Shown here: in pieces, positions 31,828 to 40,996 of the stretch
Position numbering within the stretch: position 1 is the first letter of the stretch
Layout of the letters: every line of letters begins with the position of its first letter
NCBI GenBank assembly: GCA_023954475.1
Contig: JAMLHW010000001.1
Location: 124,001-188,000 of the forward strand
Source: Anaerolineae bacterium
Lineage (GTDB): Bacteria > Chloroflexota > Anaerolineae > Promineifilales > Promineifilaceae
Length of the DNA stretch: 64,000 nt
Direction of reading: 5' to 3'
Position numbers and translations under genes: made by a program
The notes under the pieces: generated by a model
Database searches by the model: none
What the model saw: only the letters and a program-made list of their open reading frames with translations
What the model was told of the DNA's origin: nothing

Positions 31828-31937
31828 GATGGCGGGTCTGCTCGTCAGAATTCTTATTGGCAGTGTTATACTGTGTTACAATGGATTCAACCAATTATTA
31901 CCCGGTTGTGTCAAAACGTACTGCGGGAGGCTATGTT

Positions 31938-33428
31938 ATGCGTTTCGGCCGAATTCTCCTCTTTTTAACTTTTCTATGCCTGATGGTGGTCGCGTGTGTG
32001 GCTGCACCGCCGGCCGAAGTCGATTTACGCGCTTCAGTCGCGCTGGAAAATGCCGACGGCGCTTACGATTCGTATCGCGCTATCGGCCGATTGAACGGCG
32101 ATGTCACCTGTACGACCGTTTTTGTTGCACCCGGTGACAATCCTGCCGCGCCTGCTACGGTCTTGACCAGTGGACGCTGCGCCGGCGCATTTGGCGCCAA
32201 CGAAACGTTCACAGACCGCGAAGTGGACGGCTGGATAGTGCAGTTCAACAATTTTGCCGACATGCCGGACGCACAGGTCGAACTGCCGGTACAGCGCATT
32301 GTCTACGCGACGATGCGCGGCATGGATGTGGCCGTGCTGGAACTCGATGCGACGGTTCAGGAAATGGCCGATGCCGGCATTACACCGCTGGCGTTGACCA
32401 CGACCGAAGCGGAGCCGGGAACGCGTGTGATCGCGGTCAGCTCGGCGTCGGATGAAGAATCGGCCGAAGTCACGTTCCTCCGCGCCGCTACCTGCACCCT
32501 TGCCGATCAGGCCGATCTGCTCGAATTTGTCTGGCAGTGGCACGCGGCATGGCGCAACGATTGTGCTGACATCACGAGCGCGAGCGCCGGATCGCCGCTG
32601 CTCGATGTTGAGGACAACCGCATTGTCGCGTTGAGCAGTACAACGACGGCAGGGAGTGACCAGGGTAACTGCTATCTCGACAGGCCGTGCGAGATTGGGA
32701 ACGATGGCGTTACCGTGCGCGAAGCGGCGAATTATGCCGTGTCAGTTGCCGGTTTGAACGCCTGTTTTTCGGCCGATGGGGTACTTGACGTGACGCTAGA
32801 CGCCTGTCCGTTACCTGGAGCGGAATTGATCGGCGTCAGCGGCGCACCGATGGCGACGCAGGCCGTCACAACGGACAGCGACGGCAACGAGTCACCCGTA
32901 ACGTGGAATGCCACCGTATCGTCCGGCGCGTTCAGCCATTACCGCACCAAAATCGGCCCGGTTACATCCACCGACTGTCGTGATGGGGCAGACTATTCAG
33001 AACCGTTGTCGCTGGCTGACGGCGGTCTGATTGACGATCCGCTGCCACTGGAAGATGGATTCTATGTACTCTGTGTGATTGGTGGCAACAGCGGGGTGGT
33101 CGATGAAACGTGGCAAGATTCGGCCGATGCTATTTCCATCCGTGTGGAGATCGACGCAACGCCGCCGACTATCGAGCCATTGATTGCCATTCGAGAACTG
33201 GACGATGTGTGGCGCATTGGCTACCGTTATACACCGCCCGAAATTTCAGCCTACTTGTTCAAGATTGGGCCACTCGCCGCGACCGATTGCACTGAACTGC
33301 TAGATTATTTTGATCCGGGGCAAGGGGAGATCGACCTGGCACAAGCCGACGGGCCGTACACGCTTTGTGTAATCGCCATCGATCAGGCCGGTAATGCCGC
33401 GTCGCCGCTGGTGCTGACTATCGAGTAA
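31938..33428 (+). CDS. Exported lipoprotein with degenerate trypsin-like domain
   Basis: 496 residues from ATG at 31938, with GGGAGG 7 nt upstream. The signal peptide ends at LMVVAC (lipoprotein). Residues about 25-250 resemble an S1 protease: GDVTCTTVFVAP, then VLTSGRCAG where TAAHC is expected (His replaced by Arg), GMDVAVLELD (Asp kept) and SASAGSPLLDV where GxSGSP is expected (Ala at the nucleophile position). Paired cysteines suggest disulfides. The rest holds two beta-rich repeats beginning SHYRTKIGP and SAYLFKIGP. It is probably a non-catalytic surface binding protein. Confidence 0.65.
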   Translation: MRFGRILLFLTFLCLMVVACVAAPPAEVDLRASVALENADGAYDSYRAIGRLNGDVTCTTVFVAPGDNPAAPATVLTSGRCAGAFGANETFTDREVDGWIVQFNNFADMPDAQVELPVQRIVYATMRGMDVAVLELDATVQEMADAGITPLALTTTEAEPGTRVIAVSSASDEESAEVTFLRAATCTLADQADLLEFVWQWHAAWRNDCADITSASAGSPLLDVEDNRIVALSSTTTAGSDQGNCYLDRPCEIGNDGVTVREAANYAVSVAGLNACFSADGVLDVTLDACPLPGAELIGVSGAPMATQAVTTDSDGNESPVTWNATVSSGAFSHYRTKIGPVTSTDCRDGADYSEPLSLADGGLIDDPLPLEDGFYVLCVIGGNSGVVDETWQDSADAISIRVEIDATPPTIEPLIAIRELDDVWRIGYRYTPPEISAYLFKIGPLAATDCTELLDYFDPGQGEIDLAQADGPYTLCVIAIDQAGNAASPLVLTIE

Positions 33429-33538
33429 AGCCCTGCGAAATGGTGCATGACGCATGGTGCATGAAAGAAACCCTGTCCGGGGTACGCTCATTTACCATGC
33501 GCCGTTTAGAATGTGCCGTTTCCAGTTTGGAAATGGCA

Positions 33539-33922
33539 CTACTGCCCAAATGCGGATCGCGTGCCCGGTAATATCGCCAGAAGCAGCGCAAATCCGCTAA
33601 TAACGACGGCGGGCGATACGTCCTGAAAACTGTTGTCCCCCAGTAGCGCGACAAAGGCGAACACCAGATAGAGAATGGCAATGGTGATGACGAATAGCCA
33701 GCCACGCGGATCGAGATTCCACAGTTGACGGGCGACAGAAAACCAGATCAGGGCCACAGCGCCGGAAAGAATTGCGCCGAAGACGTTGACGCCGAAGAAT
33801 TCCAATCGGCCGATTGGCGAGAAGGGTGTGAAACCGAAATAGCGAAACATATCGAGGACGGCGACAAGCCCGGCAAGCACACTGACAATGGCTAAAAGGG
33901 TTACAGCAAAGGGACGTTTCAT
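33539..33922 (-). CDS. Small four-span membrane protein
   Basis: 127 residues with four hydrophobic segments (for example VTLLAIVSVLAGLVAVLDMF and WLFVITIAILYLVFAFVALL). No catalytic motif. It resembles uncharacterised small membrane proteins annotated only as hypothetical in related bacteria. Preceded by a weak GGAGAATTTTTT region; 50 bp downstream of the racemase gene on the same strand, so it may share a transcript. Confidence 0.7.
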   Translation of the reverse strand: MKRPFAVTLLAIVSVLAGLVAVLDMFRYFGFTPFSPIGRLEFFGVNVFGAILSGAVALIWFSVARQLWNLDPRGWLFVITIAILYLVFAFVALLGDNSFQDVSPAVVISGFALLLAILPGTRSAFGQ

Positions 33923-33972
33923 AAAAAATTCTCCTGATGGTTGATTGTGAATTGTTCAACTGTAATAACACG

Positions 33973-34767
33973 CTACATTGCGTTTGGTCGCGTATCGGCC
34001 GAAACGATACACACATCGCGATTTAAGTCAACTGCGACTTCGCGCAGCAAGGCTTGTGCCAGGATCGATGTCGGATCCACCACAGGCAACTGCTCAAATG
34101 TCGGCGTGGTAATCGCCAGCGGCAGTTCAGTACACCCCAGAATAAGCGCCTCAGCGCCTGCACGGCGCAACTGTCGGCTCACAGCCGTCAAAACTGCCAG
34201 CGTGCGTGCATTGCCGCTGCCGCAGGCTTTGATGCCGTCCTGCGGATTGTAAATGGCGTCGTGAATTGCAGCTTGCTGTTGTTGTGACGGGGTGATGACG
34301 GTCAATTCGGCCGAATGTAATACCGTTTCATAGACACTCGACTGATACGTGCCCATTGTCGCCAGCAAACCGACGCGCTCTACGGTGGGCATTTCTGTCC
34401 GCAGGTGATGCGCCAATTCCTCCAGCATATGCAACAACTTTATGGGCGTACCGGCCGTCGCCAACTCGCTGCGAATGATGTCAAAAATAGCCGGCGCGTG
34501 TGCCGTATTGCATGGGATGCCGACCACGGTCGCTCCCATGCGCGTCAGCTCCAACACCTGGGCCGCCAGTGCGTAACCCGGATTGCAGGCGTTCTCACCG
34601 AGTAAAAACGCGGTCCGATCTGCGATTTTGCTCGGTTGGGATATGCTGACAATCGTTGGGTACGCTTGATCGCAGGCTGCCGGCCACTGTTGCAACAGTT
34701 TGCGCATTAAATCGAGACCGGCCCACGGTCCAACACCGGCGACGACGCCGATCTTGTGTTCTTGCAT
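33973..34767 (-). CDS. Aspartate/glutamate racemase family protein
   Basis: 264 residues. Two catalytic cysteines are visible in GIPCNTAH and LILGCTELPL, the hallmark of cofactor-independent Asp/Glu racemases. The N-terminus KIGVVAGVGPWAGLDLMRKL matches the YgeA-like branch (GGMGPxAT-type), so broad-specificity amino acid racemase is the best reading. Substrate not readable. Confidence 0.88.
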   Translation of the reverse strand: MQEHKIGVVAGVGPWAGLDLMRKLLQQWPAACDQAYPTIVSISQPSKIADRTAFLLGENACNPGYALAAQVLELTRMGATVVGIPCNTAHAPAIFDIIRSELATAGTPIKLLHMLEELAHHLRTEMPTVERVGLLATMGTYQSSVYETVLHSAELTVITPSQQQQAAIHDAIYNPQDGIKACGSGNARTLAVLTAVSRQLRRAGAEALILGCTELPLAITTPTFEQLPVVDPTSILAQALLREVAVDLNRDVCIVSADTRPNAM

Positions 34768-34846
34768 GGGATCACTATACTCTTTTCAGCAGAGATCGAC
34801 AATGACAATGGAAGGCAATCGGCCGATAGCCAATGAGGCGTGTTTT

Positions 34847-35947
34847 ATGACAGACGATAGCCTGCGTGGACTGGCGTTGAGCCGCGCTTTCTACGACGAA
34901 GCGGTGCGTCCTGTGATTGATTCCCGTTTTCCCGATTTACAGTACGCCGCTGCGTTGCTGGGCCCCGGTTCCGAAGTGCTTGGTTTTGACGATGCAATGT
35001 CCACCGACCACCACTGGGGGCCACGGCTGCACCTGTTTTTGAGCGCAGATGATCACGCACAATCGGCCGAACTGCTGCATACGACTCTGGCTGAAGCGCT
35101 GCCACATACATTTCGCGGCTATTCGACACACTGGACACCGCCTGATCCGGAGGATAGCGGCACGCAGCATCCCGTTTTCATTGAAGGCGGACCGGTCAAT
35201 CACCGTGTCGAAATCGACACCTGGCGCAGCTTCGTACGCAACTATCTTGGTTTTGATGTTGCGCATGCGCTTGCTGCGGCTGATTGGCTGACATTTCCCG
35301 AACAACGTCTGCGCACGCTCACCGGCGGCGCAGTTTATCGCGACGACATTGGCTTACAGACACTGCGCGACCGGTTCAGCTACTATCCACACGATGTCTG
35401 GCTCTACCAGATGGCATCTGTCTGGGCGCGTATCGGCCAGGAAGAACATTTGATGGGGCGTGCGGGATTGGTTGGCGACGAAATCGGATCAGCGCTGCTC
35501 GGCGCGCGGCTGGTGCGCGATGTGATGCGGCTCTGTTTTCTGATGGAAAAGACATACGCGCCGTATCCCAAATGGTTCGGCACGGCGTTCAGATTGCTCA
35601 CTTGTGCAGCTGCGCTTGTGGAACCGCTGCAGGAGGCTCTGGCGGCACGCACATGGCAGGAACGGGAAAGCCATTTGGTCGTCGCCTGGGAGGTTATCGG
35701 CCGAAAACACAACGCGCTGACTATCACCGATGCCTTGCCGACCACGCCGACCCTGTTTCACGGGCGACCCTTCCGCGTCATTGCGCAACACGGCTATGCT
35801 GAGGCAATCGCGCAGCAAATCGATGATCCGGAAGTCAGGTGCATTGCCGACCGTATGGTGATTGGCGGTATCGATGTGTTCAGTGACAACACCGATTTGC
35901 TGGAGAATATGGCAATTCGGCCGAAACTGCGGACGATCTTCACGTAA
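34847..35947 (+). CDS. DUF4037-domain protein (nucleotidyltransferase-like)
   Basis: 366 residues from ATG at 34847, chosen because GAGG lies 8 nt upstream and the family N-terminus LSRAFYDEAVRPVID follows; an upstream ATG at 34802 is possible. DUF4037 proteins resemble nucleotidyltransferases: LGPGSEVLGFDDAMSTDHHW includes the GSE.LGFDD.xSxDHD pattern, and HRVEIDTWRSF a second acidic strand. The C-terminal half is helical. Biological role unknown. Confidence 0.82.
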   Translation: MTDDSLRGLALSRAFYDEAVRPVIDSRFPDLQYAAALLGPGSEVLGFDDAMSTDHHWGPRLHLFLSADDHAQSAELLHTTLAEALPHTFRGYSTHWTPPDPEDSGTQHPVFIEGGPVNHRVEIDTWRSFVRNYLGFDVAHALAAADWLTFPEQRLRTLTGGAVYRDDIGLQTLRDRFSYYPHDVWLYQMASVWARIGQEEHLMGRAGLVGDEIGSALLGARLVRDVMRLCFLMEKTYAPYPKWFGTAFRLLTCAAALVEPLQEALAARTWQERESHLVVAWEVIGRKHNALTITDALPTTPTLFHGRPFRVIAQHGYAEAIAQQIDDPEVRCIADRMVIGGIDVFSDNTDLLENMAIRPKLRTIFT

Positions 35948-36032
35948 GCAATGCTGGTAGATTGCTGGCGAGATCAAACATATCATGTCATGATAAAAAG
36001 GAGACGGTAATCTGCTGATTGTGGAGTCCACT

Positions 36033-37655
36033 ATGAAAAAATGGGGTGCGCTTACATCTTTGTCTTTGGCGATGTTCATCATTGTCATCGACACGACTAT
36101 CATGAACGTGTCGATTTCGGCACTGGTCGAAGACCTGAACACAACGGTTTCCGGTGTACAGGCAGCGATCTCGATTTACGCCCTTGTTATGGCTGCGTTC
36201 ATGCTCATCGGCGGAAAGCTGGCCGACATTCTTGGCAAGAAACGCATCTTTCTCATTGGTCTTCTGATTTACTGCACAGGCACGACCATCGCTTCTTTCA
36301 GTACGAGCTTGACCATGCTGATTATCGGTTGGTCGATCCTGGAAGGTCTGGGTGCGGCGTTGATGATTCCTAATATTCAGACGCTGTTGCGCGGCGAATA
36401 CGAAGGCGGTGATCTGGCATTTTCCTACGGTATTATCAGTGCTGTCGGTGCAGTGGGCGCAGCCTTGGGGCCAATTGTCGGCGGCTTTTTCACCACGTAT
36501 GTCAGTTGGCGTTGGGCATTTCGCACTGAATTGGTGATTGCCGTTATTGTGTTGGTGATGACGCGTTATCTGGCACAAGATGTGTTGGAGGGAAATCGGC
36601 CGAAATTTGATTTTGTCGGCGCTTTACTTTCCATCTTTGGTTGGTCGAGCATCGTTCTCGGCATTTTGCTGGCGCAATCATATGGCTTCTTCATAGCCAA
36701 ACAACCGTTCACAATCGGCTCGTTCGAAATCGCCCCATTTGGATTGTCGATCACGCCAATTCTTGTTGGACTTGGCTTCTTGCTTGTCTTGCTCTTGTTT
36801 AGCTGGGAAACCCATCTGGAAGCGACCAGTGGCAGTGGCTTGTTCAAACCATCGATTCTGAATGCAGTCGGGCTGAAATCGGGTATCGCCACGCGCTTTA
36901 TCCAAATGGCAATTACGGCAGCCTTTCTTTACCTCGTTCCGTTAATGTTACAACTCAGTTTTGAGTTCACTGCCATGCAGACGGGCATTGCTCTCATGCC
37001 CTTCTCGATCATGCTGTTGATTTTTGCGATTTTGGGAGCGCGTCTGTCATCTCGCTACTACGCCAAGCGCATCATTCAGGTCGGTTTTGTTATCGCAGCT
37101 ATTGGTCTCGGCATGATAGCGATCTCCATTACACCGGATGCGACACCAACCGAACTGGCATTGGGTGGTCTGTTCGGCGCCGGTATTGGGTTGATTGCGT
37201 CGCAGTTACTCAACTTGATCTTGTCATCTGTGCCGCAACAAGATACGGCCGAAACAGCCGGTCTCAACAGTACATTTGAACAACTCGGCAATGCAATTGG
37301 TGTTGCTGTGATCGGTACAGTCATGTTGGCGGTGCTCAGCCTGACCTTGCAGGAAAACATTATGTCCATGGAAAGTATTCCTGAAGAAGCGAAGGTTTCT
37401 CTGGTTGCGGTGGCCGAACAAGGTGTGCAGTTGATGTCTGACACGCAGCTTACTGCCGGTTTGGAAGCAGCTGGACTGAATGCTGTGCAATCGGCCGAAG
37501 TTGAGACGATCTACGGCATCTCTCGCACACAGGCATTTAAAGCAGGTGTCGCCGTATTGCTTTATACTGCCTTGCTCGGTCTGGTATTTACACTCTGGTT
37601 GCCACTGCGAAAATTGGTTAGCGAAGATGTGCCCGATCCGGCGGTGACAGCATGA
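36033..37655 (+). CDS. MFS multidrug efflux transporter (DHA2/EmrB-QacA type)
   Basis: 540 residues from ATG at 36033 with GGAG 6 nt upstream. About 14 transmembrane segments. Motif A-like GGKLADILGKKRIF and the DHA2 first helix MFIIVIDTTIMNVS (motif D1) with ALGPIVGGFF (antiporter motif C) are present. Proton-driven export of drugs or lipids is expected. Its stop overlaps the mobA start by 4 bp (ATGA), so the two are translationally coupled, an unusual pairing. Confidence 0.9.
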   Translation: MKKWGALTSLSLAMFIIVIDTTIMNVSISALVEDLNTTVSGVQAAISIYALVMAAFMLIGGKLADILGKKRIFLIGLLIYCTGTTIASFSTSLTMLIIGWSILEGLGAALMIPNIQTLLRGEYEGGDLAFSYGIISAVGAVGAALGPIVGGFFTTYVSWRWAFRTELVIAVIVLVMTRYLAQDVLEGNRPKFDFVGALLSIFGWSSIVLGILLAQSYGFFIAKQPFTIGSFEIAPFGLSITPILVGLGFLLVLLLFSWETHLEATSGSGLFKPSILNAVGLKSGIATRFIQMAITAAFLYLVPLMLQLSFEFTAMQTGIALMPFSIMLLIFAILGARLSSRYYAKRIIQVGFVIAAIGLGMIAISITPDATPTELALGGLFGAGIGLIASQLLNLILSSVPQQDTAETAGLNSTFEQLGNAIGVAVIGTVMLAVLSLTLQENIMSMESIPEEAKVSLVAVAEQGVQLMSDTQLTAGLEAAGLNAVQSAEVETIYGISRTQAFKAGVAVLLYTALLGLVFTLWLPLRKLVSEDVPDPAVTA

Positions 37656-38263
37656 TCTCGCTTGTCATTCAAGCCGGTGGGCGCTCCAGTCGCATGGGGC
37701 GTGACAAAGGGTTGGTCGAATTGGCCGGAAAGCCGTTGATCGAATGGGTAATCGGCCGAATCCACGATCTCGGCGACGAGACGATCATCACCACCAACGC
37801 GCCCGCCGATTATGCTTACCTCGGCTTGCGCATGGCGACCGACGCTGAACCGGGTGCCGGTGCGCTGCCCGGTTTGCTGACAGCTTTACAGGCTGCCCGG
37901 GGTGAATTTGCACTCGTTGTCGCGTGCGACATGCCATTCCTGAATCATGAGTTGCTGGCACACCAGATCGCCATTGCCCCGAATGCCGATGTCGTCGTAC
38001 CGCAGTGGGATGATCGCTACCAGACCATGCACACCGTTTATCGGCGTGACGCCTGTCTTGCGGCTGTCAGCGCGGCTTTAGAGCGCGGCGAGAAACGCAT
38101 GATCAGTTTTTACGGCGATCTGCGTGTCCACGCCGTACCGGCGACGACCGTTGCCCGGTTTGATCCGGAAGGACATACGTTTTTTAATGTCAATACGCCT
38201 GAGGATTTGGCATTGGCGGCGTTGATGGTTGGGGAGTGGGAGAGTGGAGTAGATAGTGTTTGA
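37652..38263 (+). CDS. mobA: Molybdenum cofactor guanylyltransferase MobA
   Basis: 203 residues. Attaches GMP to molybdopterin, giving bis-MGD used by formate dehydrogenases and related enzymes. The N-terminal nucleotide-binding motif is LVIQAGGRSSRMGRDKG; ELAGKPLIEWV, the metal site VVACDMPFL and the C-terminal FFNVNTPEDL are all present. It overlaps the MFS gene start-to-stop. The nearest molybdoenzyme gene is the broken fdhF 10 kb downstream, raising the question of what it now serves. Confidence 0.93.
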   Translation: MISLVIQAGGRSSRMGRDKGLVELAGKPLIEWVIGRIHDLGDETIITTNAPADYAYLGLRMATDAEPGAGALPGLLTALQAARGEFALVVACDMPFLNHELLAHQIAIAPNADVVVPQWDDRYQTMHTVYRRDACLAAVSAALERGEKRMISFYGDLRVHAVPATTVARFDPEGHTFFNVNTPEDLALAALMVGEWESGVDSV

Positions 38264-38316
38264 CTAACTAACCAACCATCAAACCAACCAACAATCTCAG
38301 AATTGGAGTTCAAACT

Positions 38317-38646
38317 ATGATCGCTGTGATGAATCGCATTCCTGTCAATCCTGAATACGCTGAAGCATTTGAAGCCCGCTTTGCTGACCGGTCTTCTCTG
38401 GTCGATCAGATGCCCGGTTTTGTTTCGTATCGCCTGCTGCGTCCGACCAATCCGGATGACCCTTACATTGTGATGACGTTCTGGGAATCGCAAGCCCATT
38501 TTCAAGCGTGGACCGATTCGGCCGAATTCCAGCAAGGCCACGCCCGCGCCGGTCAATTGCCACGAGAGGCGTTTAGGAATCGGCCGAAACTCGAAGTTCA
38601 CGAACTGATTCAGCAAGCGCTTGCCGGGGAAATTCTGGCTGATTGA
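38317..38646 (+). CDS. Antibiotic biosynthesis monooxygenase (ABM) / IsdG-like protein
   Basis: 109 residues, one ferredoxin-like ABM domain. MNRIPVNPEYAEAFEARFA, MPGFVSYRLLRP and MTFWESQAHFQAWTDSAEF match heme-degrading HmoB/IsdG or quinol-type ABM monooxygenases. The His/Asn/Trp set typical of IsdG cannot be confirmed by eye, so heme oxygenase activity is only possible. Converges with the OsmC lipoprotein gene across a shared terminator. Confidence 0.85.
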   Translation: MIAVMNRIPVNPEYAEAFEARFADRSSLVDQMPGFVSYRLLRPTNPDDPYIVMTFWESQAHFQAWTDSAEFQQGHARAGQLPREAFRNRPKLEVHELIQQALAGEILAD

Positions 38647-38653
38647 TCAAAAA

Positions 38654-38682
38654 AAACCGGGTTTCCGGCAGAAACCCGGTTT
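38654..38682. terminator. Bidirectional terminator (AAACCGGGTTT hairpin)
   Basis: Eleven-bp perfect stem AAACCGGGTTT / AAACCCGGTTT with a 7-nt loop, between two convergent genes. On the minus strand it is followed by TTTTTTTTGATC, a strong terminator for the OsmC gene. Its core repeats at 10458-10511. Confidence 0.85.
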
Positions 38683-38701
38683 GATGCAATACCCGATCAA
38701 G

Positions 38702-39880
38702 CTATTCTGCAACAGTCAACGACACATCGATCGGAGCCGAACGGGAAAGCGTCGTGTAGATCGGGCAGCGTTGCTCGAACTGCTCGACCATCATATTCGC
38801 TTGTTCCTGGCTGATGCCGTTGACAGTTATGTTGACGCGCAGAGTCTGAATGCGTGGATTCACGTCAGCACCGGCGACACCGCTCGGATCGAAATCGGCC
38901 TCGACTTCTGTCACAATATCAGTCAACGACAACGTTTGCTCTTCAGCGACACGCTCAAAGATGAAGCTGCCGCACGTTGCCAGCGATCCGAGTATCAGAT
39001 CGAGTGGATTGCGCTCTTCATTCGGCCCTTCAAGTGGCGGCACCGAGTCGATGATGAAGTGGTTGCCGCGTGCTGAGACGATGGCGCGTCCAGGCTGGTT
39101 AGAAAGTTGGGCACTCGCTGTTGCAGTCGTCAGCCCGTCAATTGGTGCTGATTGTTCTGCGTCGCCGACGGTGATTTCAACATCGGCCGAACGTGAGAGC
39201 GTCGTGTAGATTGGGCAGCGTGCCTTGAACTCGTCGACCATCAAAGCAGATTGTTCCGCATCCAGACCATCGAGATCCATACGAACCCGGAATATTTGAA
39301 TGCGCGGATCGGTACCGGAACCGGCAACACCAGTGGGATCCAAATCACCTTGAACAGTCGCTGTTGCGTCTGCAAGTGGGAACCCTTGTTCTTGCGCCGC
39401 TTTCTCCGCCACGAAAATGCCACATGTTGCCAATGAACCGAGCAGCATGTCCAGCGGATTGAGTTCTTCGTTTGGCCCTTCCAATGGTGGTACCGAATCG
39501 ACGATGAAATGGTTCCCACGCGCACTGACGATAGCCCGCCCGCGTTGATTGGACAGTTGTGCACTGGCTTTTGCCGTGGCCAATTCTTGCGCCGCAGTCT
39601 GCGCCGTATTCGTCCCATCATCGCCATTATCCGCTGCTTCTTCACCTTCGTCTGAAGCAGAGTCATCCGGCTCTGCAGCAGCTTCCTCGATCACTGCCTC
39701 CGCATCTGCTGCTTCTGCCACGTCAGCAACCGGCTCTGCCACTTCTTCTGCAACTGTTTCGGCAATGTCAGCCGTTGGTGCTGCTACATCTGCCTCTGCT
39801 GTGTCGCCACCGCAGGCAACGACGACCAGCGACAAGACGAGCAGACATATCAACCATACAGATTTGTTCAAGTTCTTCAT
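38702..39880 (-). CDS. Exported lipoprotein with two tandem OsmC domains
   Basis: 392 residues. The signal peptide ends SLVVVAC (lipidation Cys 23). A long acidic Ala/Glu/Asp linker (about 25-100) is followed by two OsmC/Ohr-fold domains (about 103-243 and 250-392). Each has the repeated block SARGNHF, PPLEGPNEE, NPLD, GSLATCG and later RCPIYTTLSRS, so both peroxidatic and resolving-type cysteines are kept twice. OsmC proteins are normally single-domain, cytoplasmic homodimers of about 140 aa that reduce organic hydroperoxides. Here a fused pseudo-dimer seems to be anchored outside the cell. Confidence 0.88.
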   Translation of the reverse strand: MKNLNKSVWLICLLVLSLVVVACGGDTAEADVAAPTADIAETVAEEVAEPVADVAEAADAEAVIEEAAAEPDDSASDEGEEAADNGDDGTNTAQTAAQELATAKASAQLSNQRGRAIVSARGNHFIVDSVPPLEGPNEELNPLDMLLGSLATCGIFVAEKAAQEQGFPLADATATVQGDLDPTGVAGSGTDPRIQIFRVRMDLDGLDAEQSALMVDEFKARCPIYTTLSRSADVEITVGDAEQSAPIDGLTTATASAQLSNQPGRAIVSARGNHFIIDSVPPLEGPNEERNPLDLILGSLATCGSFIFERVAEEQTLSLTDIVTEVEADFDPSGVAGADVNPRIQTLRVNITVNGISQEQANMMVEQFEQRCPIYTTLSRSAPIDVSLTVAE

Positions 39881-40013
39881 AATAGTCTCCTATTTTGTTT
39901 TTGTGTTAGTGGTCAGCAAGAGAAACTTCTTCGTAATGTTCTGGTCGATTTATTGCATACGCCTCTCCTCTATGCCTGGTACCGGTTGTATTGTCTATTT
40001 CGGCCGATATTCG

Positions 40014-40193
40014 TCACTCGTCTTCGCGAACAACTGACTTTACCTTGAGAACGACATCATCTGTGACTTCTTGGAGACCATGCGCCTCTGCTGCATGAGC
40101 GGCAACCAGTTGCAGTAGCTCCTGCTCGCTGTCAGCTTTGACAACACCGTCACAATCAAACCCTACATCTCGACAATGAACGACTAAAGCCAT
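40014..40193 (-). CDS. DUF1059 small protein (59 aa)
   Basis: 59 residues, ATG preceded by CAGGAG. The DUF1059 pattern is clear: HCRDVGFDCDGVVKADSEQE, then LQLVAAHAAEAHGL and VLKVKSVV. Two cysteines and two histidines could bind a metal. Function unknown. It lies upstream of the OsmC gene on the same strand, within a group of small minus-strand genes. Confidence 0.82.
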   Translation of the reverse strand: MALVVHCRDVGFDCDGVVKADSEQELLQLVAAHAAEAHGLQEVTDDVVLKVKSVVREDE

Positions 40194-40422
40194 GATAATC
40201 TCCTGTGCGTTTACTTAATACGTCCCAAACGGACGCTGTTTTATACCGGAAACGAATGCTTGTTCCGGCGTGCTTGATCAACAGTTTAGCTGTTCACCAG
40301 GCATGACTCTTTAACCAAAACGGATTAAAGTGGATTAATTTTCAATCACCTCGCTTTTCGGCCGAATGTTGCCGGCGCGTAACCGGATTCAACAACGCGG
40401 TGATTACCAACAAACAACATCT

Positions 40423-40542
40423 TCATCCCACAATTGGAACGGTTTCAGAGTTGAGTCCGAGTAACAATGAGCCGAAAGTGCTGTTTGCAACGACGAACAC
40501 GAACAACGTGATTCGATAATACGGTGAGTGTAAACGGAACAT
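40423..40542 (-). CDS. Possible small membrane peptide (39 aa)
   Basis: ATG to TGA encodes 39 residues with a single hydrophobic span (ITLFVFVVANSTFGSLLLGL) flanked by a short basic N-terminus. It lies between the DUF4242 and DUF1059 genes, same strand, 30 bp after the former. The ribosome-binding site is weak (AAGAAGAAA). Whether it is translated is uncertain. Confidence 0.35.
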   Translation of the reverse strand: MFRLHSPYYRITLFVFVVANSTFGSLLLGLNSETVPIVG

Positions 40543-40572
40543 ACTGATTTCTTCTTTGGTATGGTGGCTCGG

Positions 40573-40845
40573 CTACGGTAGCCATTGCGGACCAATGATT
40601 GCCGTGACTTCAGAAATGGTGTGGATCGGCAAGCCGCTGTGCCGGGCGTGTGCTCGCAGGGCAAGTTCATCATCCGCCACGTAGAGACAAACCATCTTGT
40701 CGTTAGTGAACGTGCTTTGAATCCACTGAACCTGACCCGCTAAATTCTTTTGCACAAGCAACCCTTGTTCGGCGATTGCTTTCAAATCGGCCGAAGTCAG
40801 CTCATTGGCATGCGGAACAAAACGTTCAATCAGATACCTGGGCAT
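40573..40845 (-). CDS. DUF4242-family (SCO4226-like) small protein
   Basis: 90 residues from ATG at 40845, with GAGG 7 nt upstream. MPRYLIERFVPHANELTSAD, then QVQWIQSTFTNDKMVCLYVA and ARHSGLPIHTISEV match DUF4242, ferredoxin-fold proteins of which a Streptomyces member binds nickel. Divergent from the large regulator gene at 40997 with about 150 bp between. Confidence 0.85.
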   Translation of the reverse strand: MPRYLIERFVPHANELTSADLKAIAEQGLLVQKNLAGQVQWIQSTFTNDKMVCLYVADDELALRAHARHSGLPIHTISEVTAIIGPQWLP

Positions 40846-40983
40846 AGCCACACCTCTTAAAAATTTGTTGCGGTAAGTTCGTTTTGTGAGAGCAACGAAT
40901 TCAATAACAGCATACGCAATCGACTAGCCATCCGTCACCCTACTCGCATGAGGGAAAAAGGAGGGTATCCCCATTTAATTATG

Positions 40984-40989
40984 TATAAT
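40984..40989 (+). promoter_or_regulatory. -10 element placed for a leaderless mRNA
   Basis: A perfect TATAAT ends 7 bp before the ATG at 40997, so transcription should begin at or next to the start codon. No Shine-Dalgarno sequence can fit. No clear -35 is seen. Confidence 0.55.
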
Positions 40990-40996
40990 GCGTGCT

